This document shows, in pieces, positions 1 through 7,603 of a DNA stretch of 64,000 nt; positions within the stretch are counted from its first letter, which is position 1, and each line of letters opens with the position of its first letter. The translations under genes and the position numbers were made by a program. The notes beneath the pieces are model-generated. The model was not told the origin of the DNA. It was given only the letters and a program-made list of their open reading frames with translations, and did no database searches. Origin of the DNA: Pseudomonadota bacterium (GTDB lineage Bacteria; Pseudomonadota; Alphaproteobacteria; Rhizobiales; Xanthobacteraceae); NCBI GenBank assembly GCA_023422775.1, contig JAFAGM010000121.1, positions 17,586 to 81,585 on the forward strand. Reading direction: 5' to 3'.

Positions 1-2
1 CC

Positions 3-566
3 CGCAAGGGCTCGCGCGAGGGCTATGCCGGCATGGAGCAGCGGGGCGGATGGCGCACCGGGATCGACGAGAATCTCGCAAGCTTCCTCGGCGAGACCAA
101 CAGCTTCTATCTGGCCACCGCCACGGCCGATGGCCAGCCGTACATCCAGCATCGCGGCGGGCCGAAAGGGTTCATCAAGATCCTCGACAGGAACACGATC
201 GCGTTCGCAGATTACAGCGGCAACCGGCAGTACATCACGCAAGGAAATCTCTCGGAGAATCCGAAGGCCCATATCTTCGTGATGGACTATGCCCATCGCC
301 GGCGCGTCAAGATCTGGGGCGAGGCGCGCGTGGTCGACGACGATCCCGCGTTGACGCAGTCGCTGATGCCGAAAGGCTACAAGGCCCGGCCCGAGCAGGT
401 CATCCTGTTCAAGATATCGGCGTGGGACACCAACTGCCCGCAGCACATCCCGCACAAGTTCGATGCCGCCGACGTGGCGCAGGCGCTTGCGGTGCGCGAC
501 GGGCGGATCGCAGAACTCGAAGCCGAACTGGCCGCATTGAAGGGCCAGAAGGCTCAAGCGAACTAG
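3..566 (+). CDS. Pyridoxamine 5'-phosphate oxidase family protein, 5' end cut by window
   Basis: Probable FMN-binding split-barrel (PPOX-fold) flavoprotein. The frame is open to the window edge, and the residues before the first ATG (position 33) read RKGSREGYAGMEQRGGW, which matches the conserved N-terminal part of this family, so the true start lies upstream. Conserved stretches are SFYLATATADGQPYIQHRGGPKGF, FADYSGNRQYIT and the MDYAHRRRVKIWGEARVV strand. The C-terminal ~25 residues look helical (AELEAELAALKGQ). Its stop overlaps the stop of the convergent GST gene by 4 bases (CTAG at 563-566). Physiological substrate unknown; not necessarily PdxH. Confidence 0.88.
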   Translation, partial: RKGSREGYAGMEQRGGWRTGIDENLASFLGETNSFYLATATADGQPYIQHRGGPKGFIKILDRNTIAFADYSGNRQYITQGNLSENPKAHIFVMDYAHRRRVKIWGEARVVDDDPALTQSLMPKGYKARPEQVILFKISAWDTNCPQHIPHKFDAADVAQALAVRDGRIAELEAELAALKGQKAQAN

Positions 567-1291
567 GCGGCCTGCTGCACCGGCGACCAGGCGAATTCCG
601 GATAGTAGAGCAGCATCATCCGGTCGACATAGGCGGTGAGGTTGGCGAACTGCTCGGTGCGCTGGCGTAGTGGAGATTCGAAGAACGGCGTCAGGATTCC
701 GGCGAGCGCGCCGAAGGCGGTGGCGTCCATCCCGCACGGCGTCTCGCCCATCAGGAACGCCTTGTCGCCAAGCTGCACCGACAGCGCAAACAGCGAGCGG
801 ACGGCGAGATCTGTGTCCTCTTCCGGTGCGTGGCGGCCGAGGCCGCTGAGCAGATAGTTCTCTGCCACCCGGAACTGGGCGTCCTCGCGCATCTTTTCGC
901 GCAGATGAAGGGGCGCGCCGTCAAAGAAATGCGACGGCCCCTTGGCGAAATTGTCGGCATCTACCCAGCGCGCGCCGACCAGCGCCCAATAGACATGGTG
1001 CTCGATCATCCGCTCGAAGGCCCAGGCCTGGGCCCGCGCCTGCAGGCTGAGCGGGGCGTCGAAATCGAAGCCGTATTTGGCTTCGAGATGCGCGCGGATG
1101 AAGGTGGAGTCGGCGATGGTCTCGGCCTCGTCGACAATGTAGGGCAGTTGTCCCTTCGGCGAGGCCGGCGGCTTGGCCCTCTCCTTGCGATAGGCGATGC
1201 CGGCCATCTTGAGCTGGACTTCGGTCTTGGTCACAAACGGGCTGATCTCCGGCAGCCCGAAGCCGATGCCGAAGCCGTAGAGGGTAATCAT
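563..1291 (-). CDS. Glutathione S-transferase family protein (metaxin/FAXC-like)
   Basis: 242-residue two-domain GST-like protein. The N-terminal thioredoxin-like half contains MITLYGFG and the PKGQLPYI cis-proline region near residue 50, followed by ADSTFIRAHL near residue 60, a pattern seen in metaxin/FAXC-type GSTs. The all-helical half follows. Start supported by a GGGAGA ribosome-binding site. A 22-bp palindrome (1340-1361) lies about 50 bases upstream of the start and is almost identical to one beside the WYL regulator gene at 1707, so this gene is probably in that regulator's regulon (inference). Confidence 0.85.
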   Translation of the reverse strand: MITLYGFGIGFGLPEISPFVTKTEVQLKMAGIAYRKERAKPPASPKGQLPYIVDEAETIADSTFIRAHLEAKYGFDFDAPLSLQARAQAWAFERMIEHHVYWALVGARWVDADNFAKGPSHFFDGAPLHLREKMREDAQFRVAENYLLSGLGRHAPEEDTDLAVRSLFALSVQLGDKAFLMGETPCGMDATAFGALAGILTPFFESPLRQRTEQFANLTAYVDRMMLLYYPEFAWSPVQQAA

Positions 1292-1339
1292 ACAAGGTCT
1301 CCCGATTTCTTCAGAACGCGCCCGACGCTAAATCGCCCC

Positions 1340-1361
1340 TGCTGCCACCATGGTGTCAGCA
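1340..1361. promoter_or_regulatory. Candidate WYL-regulator operator, copy 1 (upstream of GST)
   Basis: Imperfect palindrome TGCTGCC-N8-TGTCAGCA centred on CATG; 20 of 22 positions are self-complementary. It matches the copy at 1652-1673 at 20 of 22 positions. It sits in the promoter region of the minus-strand GST gene and overlaps the last codons of the small minus-strand gene. Confidence 0.65.
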
Positions 1362-1604
1362 GCAGCAATGCCGGCCATTCCCCTCCTCCTGCCGTGGTGT
1401 ACGGTCCCTCCGAACCCACGCGGCCAACCGCCCCTGCACCAACGCGCACATTCCCGTGAACGAACGCCACGCCAGCTCGACCATCGCCCAGCGCATATCG
1501 AGGGTCGTGGCATGGATGGAAACCAGCTGTTCCAGTACAAAGCACTGGCCGGTGGCGACAGGCAGATGGCTTCTGCGGAAGACGGGTTCGCTGAAAAACG
1601 TCAT
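1356..1604 (-). CDS. Small protein of unknown function, divergent from WYL regulator
   Basis: 82-residue open frame starting MTFFSEPVFRRSHL. I do not recognise the family. It is kept as a gene because the ATG at 1604 has an AAGGGA ribosome-binding site at proper spacing, third codon positions are strongly G/C-biased through most of its length, and it is divergent from the WYL regulator across a palindromic operator. No signal peptide or membrane segment is obvious. It is a plausible direct target of the regulator, perhaps co-transcribed with the GST downstream. Confidence 0.55.
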   Translation of the reverse strand: MTFFSEPVFRRSHLPVATGQCFVLEQLVSIHATTLDMRWAMVELAWRSFTGMCALVQGRLAAWVRRDRTPRQEEGNGRHCCC

Positions 1605-1651
1605 GGACAAATTCCCTTCAGTTGAGGTGTTGTCCCGGTATACCCACCCCC

Positions 1652-1673
1652 TGCTGCCAACATGCTGTCAGCA
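1652..1673. promoter_or_regulatory. Candidate WYL-regulator operator, copy 2 (divergent promoter)
   Basis: Imperfect 22-bp palindrome of the same form as 1340-1361, 18 of 22 positions self-complementary, with a perfect ATGCTG-T-CAGCAT core at 1662-1674. It lies 34 bases before the regulator start at 1707 and about 50 bases before the divergent small gene, as expected for an autoregulatory site. Confidence 0.65.
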
Positions 1674-1706
1674 TCGGGCTGGCGCCTTTGGATAAAGAGA
1701 CCAATC

Positions 1707-2405
1707 ATGCGACGTGCCGACCGGCTGTTTCAGATCATTCAGGTGCTCCGGCGCACCAGAAAGCCTTTGACGGCGGACGCGATCGCGGCCGAACTGGAGA
1801 CCTCGAAGCGGACGGTCTATCGCGACATAACGACCCTGATCGAACAGCGGGTGCCGATCCGTGGCGAAGCCGGCGTCGGCTATATCCTGGAAAAGGGATT
1901 CGACCTGCCGCCGCTGATGCTGACACCGGACGAGATCGAGGCCTGCGTGCTCGGCGCGCAATGGGTGGTCGGCCATGCCGATCCGGCGCTGGCGCGCGCC
2001 GCTCAGGACCTGATGGCGAAGGTCGCCGAAACCGTGCCGGAGCGCCTGCGGCCATTCGTGCTGGAACCCGCCAGCCGCGCCCGGCGGGCCTGGAACCGGG
2101 AGCCCGACCGCATCGACATGGTGCGGACGCGGACGCAGATCCACGAGGGCAGGAAGATCACGCTGAACTATCGCGACGAGCGTGGCCGCGACAGCCGGCG
2201 CACGATCTGGCCGATCGCGGTCGGCTATCACGAGGCGGTGCGGATCCTCGCGGCATGGTGCGAACTGCGCAAGGATTTCCGCAGTTTCCGCACCGACCGC
2301 GTCGTCGAAGCGGTCTATCACGACGAGAAATATCCGGAACGTCGCGATCTGTTGCGGGCAAAGTGGCGGCGCAGCCTGGTCTGGGAAGCGCCGAAGGACA
2401 CGTGA
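1707..2405 (+). CDS. HTH/WYL-domain transcriptional regulator (YafY family)
   Basis: 232-residue DNA-binding regulator. The N-terminal winged helix-turn-helix (MRRADRLFQIIQVLRRTRKP, then LETSKRTVYRDITTLIEQRVPI) is followed by a WYL-type sensor domain, recognisable from KITLNYRDERG, WPIAVGYHEA and LAAWCELRKDFRSFRTDRV. Start chosen at ATG 1707, where YafY-family proteins begin; an in-frame ATG at 1662 falls inside the operator palindrome and is unlikely. WYL domains commonly bind small ligands or nucleic acid. Likely autoregulated and controlling the neighbouring small gene and GST. Confidence 0.9.
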   Translation: MRRADRLFQIIQVLRRTRKPLTADAIAAELETSKRTVYRDITTLIEQRVPIRGEAGVGYILEKGFDLPPLMLTPDEIEACVLGAQWVVGHADPALARAAQDLMAKVAETVPERLRPFVLEPASRARRAWNREPDRIDMVRTRTQIHEGRKITLNYRDERGRDSRRTIWPIAVGYHEAVRILAAWCELRKDFRSFRTDRVVEAVYHDEKYPERRDLLRAKWRRSLVWEAPKDT

Positions 2406-2430
2406 ATCCAAAGGCGCTATAAGCGCACCT

Positions 2431-2748
2431 ATGGACAACCCGACGACTGCAATCGAAAGCCCCTGCCAGGCCTGCGGCGCCTGCTGCAGCTATTCGCCCA
2501 ACTGGCCGCGCTTCACCATCGAGGAGGATGCGGCGCTCGACCTGATTCCGGAAAAGTTCGTCAATGAGCGGCTGTCGGGAATGCGCTGCGAGGGCGACCG
2601 CTGCTCGGCGCTGTCAGGCAAGGTCGGCGAGACGACGGCCTGCCTGATCTACGACATTCGTCCGGAAGTGTGCCGCACCTGCATGCCCGGCGATGCCGAA
2701 TGCGCGGTGGCGCGCAAGCGGCACGGGTTGGCGGTATTGGCGGGTTGA
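2431..2748 (+). CDS. YkgJ family cysteine-cluster protein
   Basis: 105 residues with the motif CQACGACC near the N-terminus, further cysteines (MRCEGDRC, ACLIY) and a C-terminal RPEVCRTCMPGD segment. This is the pattern of the YkgJ/UPF0153 putative zinc- or iron-binding cluster family, whose function is unknown. The frame runs open upstream over the WYL gene, but conserved sequence starts at MDNPTTAIESPC, so ATG 2431 is used. It follows the WYL gene by 25 bases on the same strand and may share its transcript. Confidence 0.85.
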   Translation: MDNPTTAIESPCQACGACCSYSPNWPRFTIEEDAALDLIPEKFVNERLSGMRCEGDRCSALSGKVGETTACLIYDIRPEVCRTCMPGDAECAVARKRHGLAVLAG

Positions 2749-2756
2749 GCGGTGGC

Positions 2757-3161
2757 TTACGCCGTCACGGCTTCCGCCACATCTTCGTCGTCGAACTCGT
2801 CCTCGATCGGCTTGAAGATTGAAAGTGGCTTGGTCGAAAGCGTGATCGGCTTGCGGCTGCCGTAGGAGGACGACGGCGCGGAGCGCGCGGACGGCTCGCG
2901 CGACAGCGCATAGAGCGTGGAACCGACACGGCCGCCGAATTGAATCAGTTCGCGTTCGGTGCAGCTTGCCGCGACCGCGATGGCCAGCGCGTGGAGATGG
3001 CTGCGACGGTAGCAGAACAGCGCCAGCATGGCGCGGACCTCGGAGGAAACGCTTTCCACCAGAAGCGGCAGCCCGTTGGCGTTCGCGCGGTACATCTCGC
3101 CGAGCAACTCATCCCGGACCGGACAAAAATCATTCTCAAATGCTTCGCGGCTTGAAAACAT
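2757..3161 (-). CDS. Hypothetical protein
   Basis: 134 residues, family not recognised. The start MFSSREAFENDF (3161) has a GAGGAG ribosome-binding site; an earlier in-frame ATG (3194) has none. The first ~85 residues look like a compact helical domain (RDELLGEMYRANANGLPLLVESV, then CYRRSHLHALAIAVAASC), the middle is Ser/Arg-rich and low complexity, and the C-terminus is acidic (EDEFDDEDVAEAVTA). It is convergent with the YkgJ gene, with 8 bases between stops. Confidence 0.65.
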   Translation of the reverse strand: MFSSREAFENDFCPVRDELLGEMYRANANGLPLLVESVSSEVRAMLALFCYRRSHLHALAIAVAASCTERELIQFGGRVGSTLYALSREPSARSAPSSSYGSRKPITLSTKPLSIFKPIEDEFDDEDVAEAVTA

Positions 3162-3331
3162 TGCAGTTCTCCTCATCCGGAAGATGCAATGCAATATTCT
3201 AATGAAAGGTTAACCAAGCGTGGCAGTAGTGTCACGGATGTCTTGCCAACCGCAGCCGAATCGGAACCTCGCCGCCGCCGGGCGGCTGCTGTAGTGTCGC
3301 CTCCTGCCCCTCATGGCGCCCGAATCAATCG

Positions 3332-3838
3332 ATGCACCATTCATTCACCATTTCGGACCTGCGCCAATGCCCGGCGTTCTTCGACACCGTCGCCGACCGG
3401 ATCTGGCGGGCATGGTGGGAGCCGAGCGGCTATCCGCTGGCCTACATCACCACGCGCATGCGCGAGAACATGGCTGATACGCCGATCCCCTTCGCCCTGG
3501 TCGCCCATGATGGCGAAAGATTTCTCGGGACCACGTCGGTGATCGAGTCCGATCTCGAAGAGCGGCCGCTGCTGACGCCATGGGTGGCGGCGGTGTGGGT
3601 CGACCAGGACGCGCGCCGGAATGGCGTGGCTTCATCGCTGGTGAACCGCGCCACGCAGGATTGCTTCGCGCTCGGCATGAAGCGCGCGTGGCTGTGCTCG
3701 CGTCCGCAGCGCGAAGGCTTTTACGGAGGCCTGGGCTGGACCGTCGCCGAACGGGACGTCGGAGCGCATCGGCTGATCGTTTACTTCCGTGACGCCGGCG
3801 AAGATACCGACCGGATCAGTTCGCCGCCATGTAGATAG
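3332..3838 (+). CDS. GNAT family N-acetyltransferase
   Basis: 168 residues with the GNAT core: VAAVWVDQDARRNGVASSLVNRA is the acetyl-CoA-binding motif A (V-x-x-x-R-x-x-G-x-A), and REGFYGGLGW corresponds to motif B. The acceptor substrate cannot be deduced. The ribosome-binding site is weak, so the start could be elsewhere nearby. The 3' end overlaps the end of the convergent DUF3307 gene by 23 bases. Confidence 0.87.
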   Translation: MHHSFTISDLRQCPAFFDTVADRIWRAWWEPSGYPLAYITTRMRENMADTPIPFALVAHDGERFLGTTSVIESDLEERPLLTPWVAAVWVDQDARRNGVASSLVNRATQDCFALGMKRAWLCSRPQREGFYGGLGWTVAERDVGAHRLIVYFRDAGEDTDRISSPPCR

Positions 3839-4208
3839 CTAGGCCGAAACCGGTCAGATGGTGCAGCGCCTGATCGACGCCGATCAGCGTCCAGAACCAC
3901 GGATGCGCCTGCTCCAGCGTCACGCCGAACGACGATGCAATGATGCCCTTGAGGCGGTCGATCGTGATGTGGATGGCGAAGTCGATGAAGGCAACGAACC
4001 AGAACCGCGGCGCGACGATCAGGATGAACGCCAGCGCCACCGCGAGATGCACGAGGCAATGCGCCAGCAGCGGCATTGCCCAGCCGGTCTTCTGGTCCTT
4101 GCCGATCGCCATCCAGGAAGTCTGCAGCATGAAATCCGCAATGACGTGCTTCACCGTGAGAAGCAACATCCATCCGACCAGCGCACCAACCGGGACCGAG
4201 GACGACAT
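3816..4208 (-). CDS. DUF3307 membrane protein
   Basis: About 130 residues with four predicted hydrophobic segments (VGWMLLLTVKHVIADFML, LVHLAVALAFILIV, FWFVAFIDFAIHITIDRLKG, LTGFGLAIYMAAN). The HVIADFMLQ motif and the His/Asp pattern are typical of DUF3307. Start set at the ATG at 4208; a TTG at 4223 would add five residues. Function unknown. Confidence 0.82.
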   Translation of the reverse strand: MSSSVPVGALVGWMLLLTVKHVIADFMLQTSWMAIGKDQKTGWAMPLLAHCLVHLAVALAFILIVAPRFWFVAFIDFAIHITIDRLKGIIASSFGVTLEQAHPWFWTLIGVDQALHHLTGFGLAIYMAAN

Positions 4209-4626
4209 CGAAGGAAACAACAAAGCTGACGCCCTTTACTGGGACAGAAGAGGTGGCGAAAAAACCGGGGTCCAGGCTGTCAGCGCAATGTTCTTTTCAA
4301 ACCCGGAAGATTTTCGAACTAGCCGTTATTTATGACATCCCCCGCGGCGGAATGCACCTGTGGGTAGTTCAAAATTCGCGCGGTGTGGCTGAACGGCGAT
4401 ACCGCAACCATCAGCAATCGGCCGGCCGCGAGTAAGGTTACCGGCGCCGGGCGGCTTGCAATCCGACCGCGGCGGGACAGCATGTCGTCCGGGCGAAATT
4501 ATCGTTCTTTTCTAGATATTTACGAATTAATGGGAGCGACCTATGGCGCGCCGGATTGGCGGCCCGATTCTCCGATCCACCGCTGGATCCTGTCCAAAGG
4601 CACGGAGCAGAAATACGTCATCAGAC
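4209..4626. other. Intergenic region, no convincing gene
   Basis: Open frames here lack codon bias and recognisable motifs. The stretch around 4495-4540 is A/T-rich (ttttctagatatttacgaatta) and could hold a promoter, but no gene that it would serve is evident in either direction. A small RNA is possible but unsupported. Confidence 0.4.
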
Positions 4627-4653
4627 AAAACCCCGGCACGAGGCCGGGGCTTT
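4627..4653 (-). terminator. Rho-independent terminator of the GYD gene
   Basis: Perfect 7-bp stem (CCCCGGC at 4631-4637, GCCGGGG at 4643-4649) with a 5-base loop. Read on the minus strand it is followed by TTTT and lies about 20 bases past the GYD stop codon. Confidence 0.8.
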
Positions 4654-4675
4654 GTATTCGCGATATGAGTTTCGC

Positions 4676-4966
4676 TTACATAGATGCGATTATTGTCTTG
4701 TAGTCGCTCTCAGCGAACGCCCGACAAGTCTGCGATCGCACGAATCCGAGGGCCGCGGTCCCCAGGGCGAGCTTTGCGACCACCTCGTCGTTCGGAGCTT
4801 CAACGATGGACACGGCATCATATTGGCCCGTCACGAGGTAGAAGGCCTTCAATTCGGCGCCCGCGTCGCGGAAGCGTTGCTTCGCCGCTTCGAGGCGCTT
4901 GGGCCCGTCCTTGATCGCCTCGGCACCCTTCTGAGTGAAGTTGATTAGGGAGATATAGGTGGGCAT
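4676..4966 (-). CDS. GYD domain-containing protein
   Basis: 96 residues, the full length of a single GYD domain. MPTYISLINFTQKG at the N-terminus and YLVTGQYDAVSIVEAP (the GYD/GQYD motif) are diagnostic, with KLALGTAALGFVRSQTCRAF following. Small alpha/beta-barrel proteins of unknown function, often encoded alone. The start has a strong GGAGG ribosome-binding site, and a clean terminator follows, so it is probably monocistronic. Confidence 0.9.
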   Translation of the reverse strand: MPTYISLINFTQKGAEAIKDGPKRLEAAKQRFRDAGAELKAFYLVTGQYDAVSIVEAPNDEVVAKLALGTAALGFVRSQTCRAFAESDYKTIIASM

Positions 4967-5232
4967 GGATGGCCTCCATGGTTAAGAGTGGGCATCCCGC
5001 TGTGGGCGAAACATTCGAACGGATAGCGCAGGCAGAACGTCTGGCTTGATTTGGATCAACACGCCGAGTCGGTGGCCGGTGATGGGCAGATCCTGTACGT
5101 CCGAAATCCTTCACATGAGCCGGCCGCACCGGCCGATCACGGACCAGTCCGGGAAGGGCCGGAAAGGCACGGCGATCCCGCGGAAAGGGAGGGGCGATCA
5201 GGCGATTGCCATCGGCAAGTTTCGCCGCAGAA

Positions 5233-5286
5233 TCGGACAAGGCATGGTCGCTTCGGGAAAGACGCCTGGCTTGCCTTGCGCCTAAA
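5233..5286 (+). promoter_or_regulatory. Shared upstream element, copy 1 (before catalase-like gene)
   Basis: About 54 bases matching 7496-7548: tcggacaa-g-gcatgg, gggaaagacgc and gcgccta are conserved in order with a 1-base length difference. The second copy lies just before an AraC-family gene. GGACAAGG and GGGAAAGA form an imperfect direct repeat about two helical turns apart, as in AraC-type sites. Confidence 0.55.
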
Positions 5287-6244
5287 GCAAGGTCCCAAGG
5301 TTCGAACCCAAGGTTCCATCCTGCACAGGCTTCCCGGCGGTGCTGCCACGCCCGCGTCCATTGTCGATGCCCTGAAGGCGGCTGCCGGTCTGCCGCCGGG
5401 ATCTCGTGCGAGCTTCGCCTGGGGACGCTGCGTTCGGGGTACCTACGCCCCCTCCGATCAGGCCCGGGAGATCACGAAATCCAAAAGCTTCACCGAGCCA
5501 TCGCGTGTGCTGGCGCGTTTCTCCCTGGATGGCGGCAATCCGACGGCGGCGAACACGAACCTCCAGTTGCGCGGTTTCAGCTTCCGGCTCGGCAGCGACG
5601 GTCAACGCTCGGAGATTTTCACGCAAAGCGCCCCGGTTCATTTTGCAAGGACACTCGACCAGATGCTGGCCTTCCTGGCGGCACGGATTCCGGGACCGGA
5701 CGGCAAGCCGGATCGCGAGACGGTCGAGGCATTCTCCGCCGGCAATCCCGAAACGCGGCATCAGGCGGACTACATCGCCGCGCATCCGCTGCCAGCAAGC
5801 CTTGCCGGCACGACCTATTGGGGGGTGCACGCGTTTCCCGCGACGAATTCAAAAGGCGAGACACGGTTCATCAAGTTCAAGATCATGCCGGTCGGCGAGG
5901 AAGGCAGGCAGGCCGCGAACGAGACCGTGGCGAAGCCTCCCGACCTGCTGCACGGCGATCTCGACTCCCGGATCGCGGCCCGCGGTATCAGATTCAGCGT
6001 GATGGCGTTGCTCGACCGCCCCGGCGACCCCGTCATGGATGTCACCATCCGATGGCCCGACGAGGACGCGCGGGACGCCTTGCGACTGGGAACGATCGTG
6101 GTCACCGGCGTCGAGCCAGACCACGCGTGCGACGAGACCGTCTTCAACCCGGCCAACCTTGCCGAAGGCATCGGTCGTCCGCCGGACGAGATGTTTGCGG
6201 CGCGCTGCGCCGCCTACGCGATCTCGCAGGCAAGGCGCCCCTGA
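5276..6244 (+). CDS. Catalase-family peroxidase (SrpA-like), start uncertain
   Basis: Heme-dependent catalase-related peroxidase of the short form lacking the C-terminal part of true catalases. Homology begins at TPASIVDALKAAAG and includes LARFSLDGGNPTAANTN, RGFSFRLGSDGQRSEIF, YWGVHAFPATNSKGETRFIKFKIMPV and the FNPANLAEGIGRPPDEMFAARCAAYAIS end. The family is usually ~310-350 residues. The frame is open upstream to 5051, but residues before ~5340 look non-coding. In-frame candidates are TTG 5276 and CTG 5321; TTG 5276 lies inside the shared upstream element, so a later start is possible. No signal peptide is visible. Convergent with an AraC gene. Confidence 0.72.
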   Translation: MRLKQGPKVRTQGSILHRLPGGAATPASIVDALKAAAGLPPGSRASFAWGRCVRGTYAPSDQAREITKSKSFTEPSRVLARFSLDGGNPTAANTNLQLRGFSFRLGSDGQRSEIFTQSAPVHFARTLDQMLAFLAARIPGPDGKPDRETVEAFSAGNPETRHQADYIAAHPLPASLAGTTYWGVHAFPATNSKGETRFIKFKIMPVGEEGRQAANETVAKPPDLLHGDLDSRIAARGIRFSVMALLDRPGDPVMDVTIRWPDEDARDALRLGTIVVTGVEPDHACDETVFNPANLAEGIGRPPDEMFAARCAAYAISQARRP

Positions 6245-6293
6245 GCGGCAAAGCGATTTCTTATCTGCGGTAGAAAACGCATCAAAACAAAGG

Positions 6294-7226
6294 TCAGGTT
6301 TCGCTTTCCGGAGCGCCCAGCGTTTCGCGGCGCCATGCCGCCGGGCTGATGCCGACCACGGAGGAAAACACCCGCGTGAAATGGCTTTGATTGGCGAACC
6401 CGGCCGAGATCGCGATCTCCGACAGAGGCAGGTCGCGCACGCTCATCAACTGCCTGGCCGTATTCACGCGCTGGCGCAGCAGCCATTGGTGCGGCGGCAG
6501 GCCGGTAGAGACGCGGAATGCGCGCGAGAAATGGCTGACCGAAAGATCGAAATCCGCCGCGATCTGCTCCAGCGGGATTCTCCCGCCGAGATCGGATTCG
6601 AGCTTCTCGCAAGCGCGCTTCACCTGCCAGGGCGCAAGACCGCCTCGGGCCAGTTCGGCGGGGCGCTGCAATCCCCCATAAGTCTGGGCAACATGCGCGG
6701 TGAGCGCGAGCATCATGTGATCGACAAAGAGCTGGTTGGTCTCGGCCGGTCGATGCAGCGCTTCCAGGAACGAAGCTCCGATCTGGCGAATGATCGCGTC
6801 ATCGTGACCGACGCCGAGTTCGCAGGCTATCTCGCCAACGCGCCGCGCGCCTGACTGCTCGGATATGCCATCGAGCGCCGAGCGCGGAAGATGGAAGAAC
6901 AGGGAGTGGAACGGCTTGTCGATCACATAGCGCGGATCGCGCTTGAGATCGTACAGATACGTCGCGCCCGCCCGGACATCCCGCTTCATGATGCACTTCC
7001 CGTGCTCCCAGAATTCGCAGTCCGGGTAATCATGAAGTTTCAGGCTGACGAGAAAGGCGTCCTCGAGAGCAAGCGAGCCGGAGAGGCCGGGCACGGGATC
7101 ATCATCGCGGGTCTCGGTCACGGCGAGTTCGATGCTGCGCGGGGAACGCGTCATCAGCGAGGGCGGTGCATTCTTCAAATGCAGGAACTGCCCAAGCCTT
7201 CGCCCGAAGGCGCCCGTCTGTGCCAT
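6294..7226 (-). CDS. AraC family transcriptional regulator
   Basis: About 310 residues. The C-terminal ~100 residues carry the two helix-turn-helix units (IPLEQIAADFDLSVSHFSRAFRVSTGLPPHQWL and LPLSEIAISAGFANQSHFTRVFSSVVGISPAAWRRE). The N-terminal part is a cupin-like sensor with DAFLVSLKLHDYP and EFWEHGK. Start set at MAQTGAFGRRLG (7226), which matches the usual N-terminus of this subgroup; the frame extends to an ATG at 7286. Effector unknown. The regulator lies between the catalase-like gene and a second AraC gene. Confidence 0.87.
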   Translation of the reverse strand: MAQTGAFGRRLGQFLHLKNAPPSLMTRSPRSIELAVTETRDDDPVPGLSGSLALEDAFLVSLKLHDYPDCEFWEHGKCIMKRDVRAGATYLYDLKRDPRYVIDKPFHSLFFHLPRSALDGISEQSGARRVGEIACELGVGHDDAIIRQIGASFLEALHRPAETNQLFVDHMMLALTAHVAQTYGGLQRPAELARGGLAPWQVKRACEKLESDLGGRIPLEQIAADFDLSVSHFSRAFRVSTGLPPHQWLLRQRVNTARQLMSVRDLPLSEIAISAGFANQSHFTRVFSSVVGISPAAWRRETLGAPESET

Positions 7227-7495
7227 GGAGATGATCTCATCAATGAGGCGAACCCGAGACACGCCCGCCCGAGAGGTGGGGAACATTATCCGATATCAGC
7301 GCGCGGCCGTCCAGTTGCCCGCCTGAACCTGCATCACTTCTGCTTTATGACACAAAGCCCAACAGCTTGCACAAGAGCGTCAGCGCAGTTGTCCATCCGC
7401 AACACTGCAACTCGGTGCTCGCTTTCTGGCGGCACGTTGCGGCTGTTCGCCGCGCGACTTTGGTCGCACACGCCTGACGGCCGCTTGCAGCAGGT

Positions 7496-7548
7496 TCGGA
7501 CAAAGCATGGCGGCTTTGGGAAAGACGCTGCACCTGACAGCGCCTAGA
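7496..7548 (+). promoter_or_regulatory. Shared upstream element, copy 2 (before AraC gene)
   Basis: Match to 5233-5286. Contains CAAAGC (7501-7506), a 6-base spacer and GCTTTG (7513-7518), a perfect inverted repeat, and the related direct repeats GGACAAAG and GGGAAAGA about 20 bases apart. It ends 55 bases before the ATG of the AraC gene at 7604, a fitting place for autoregulation. Confidence 0.55.
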
Positions 7549-7603
7549 ACGCGCGCCGAACACGCTCACTCGAAGTGCCTCTCAACGGCGAGGACATTGA
7601 CCC

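Noticed and set aside
563..566. Overlapping convergent stop codons (CTAG) of the PPOX and GST genes
   Set aside because: Real, but common in compact genomes and not evidence of a special mechanism.
4383..4703. 106-codon plus-strand open frame between the DUF3307 and GYD genes
   Set aside because: Runs through the GYD terminator and into that gene antisense; no codon bias or ribosome-binding site.
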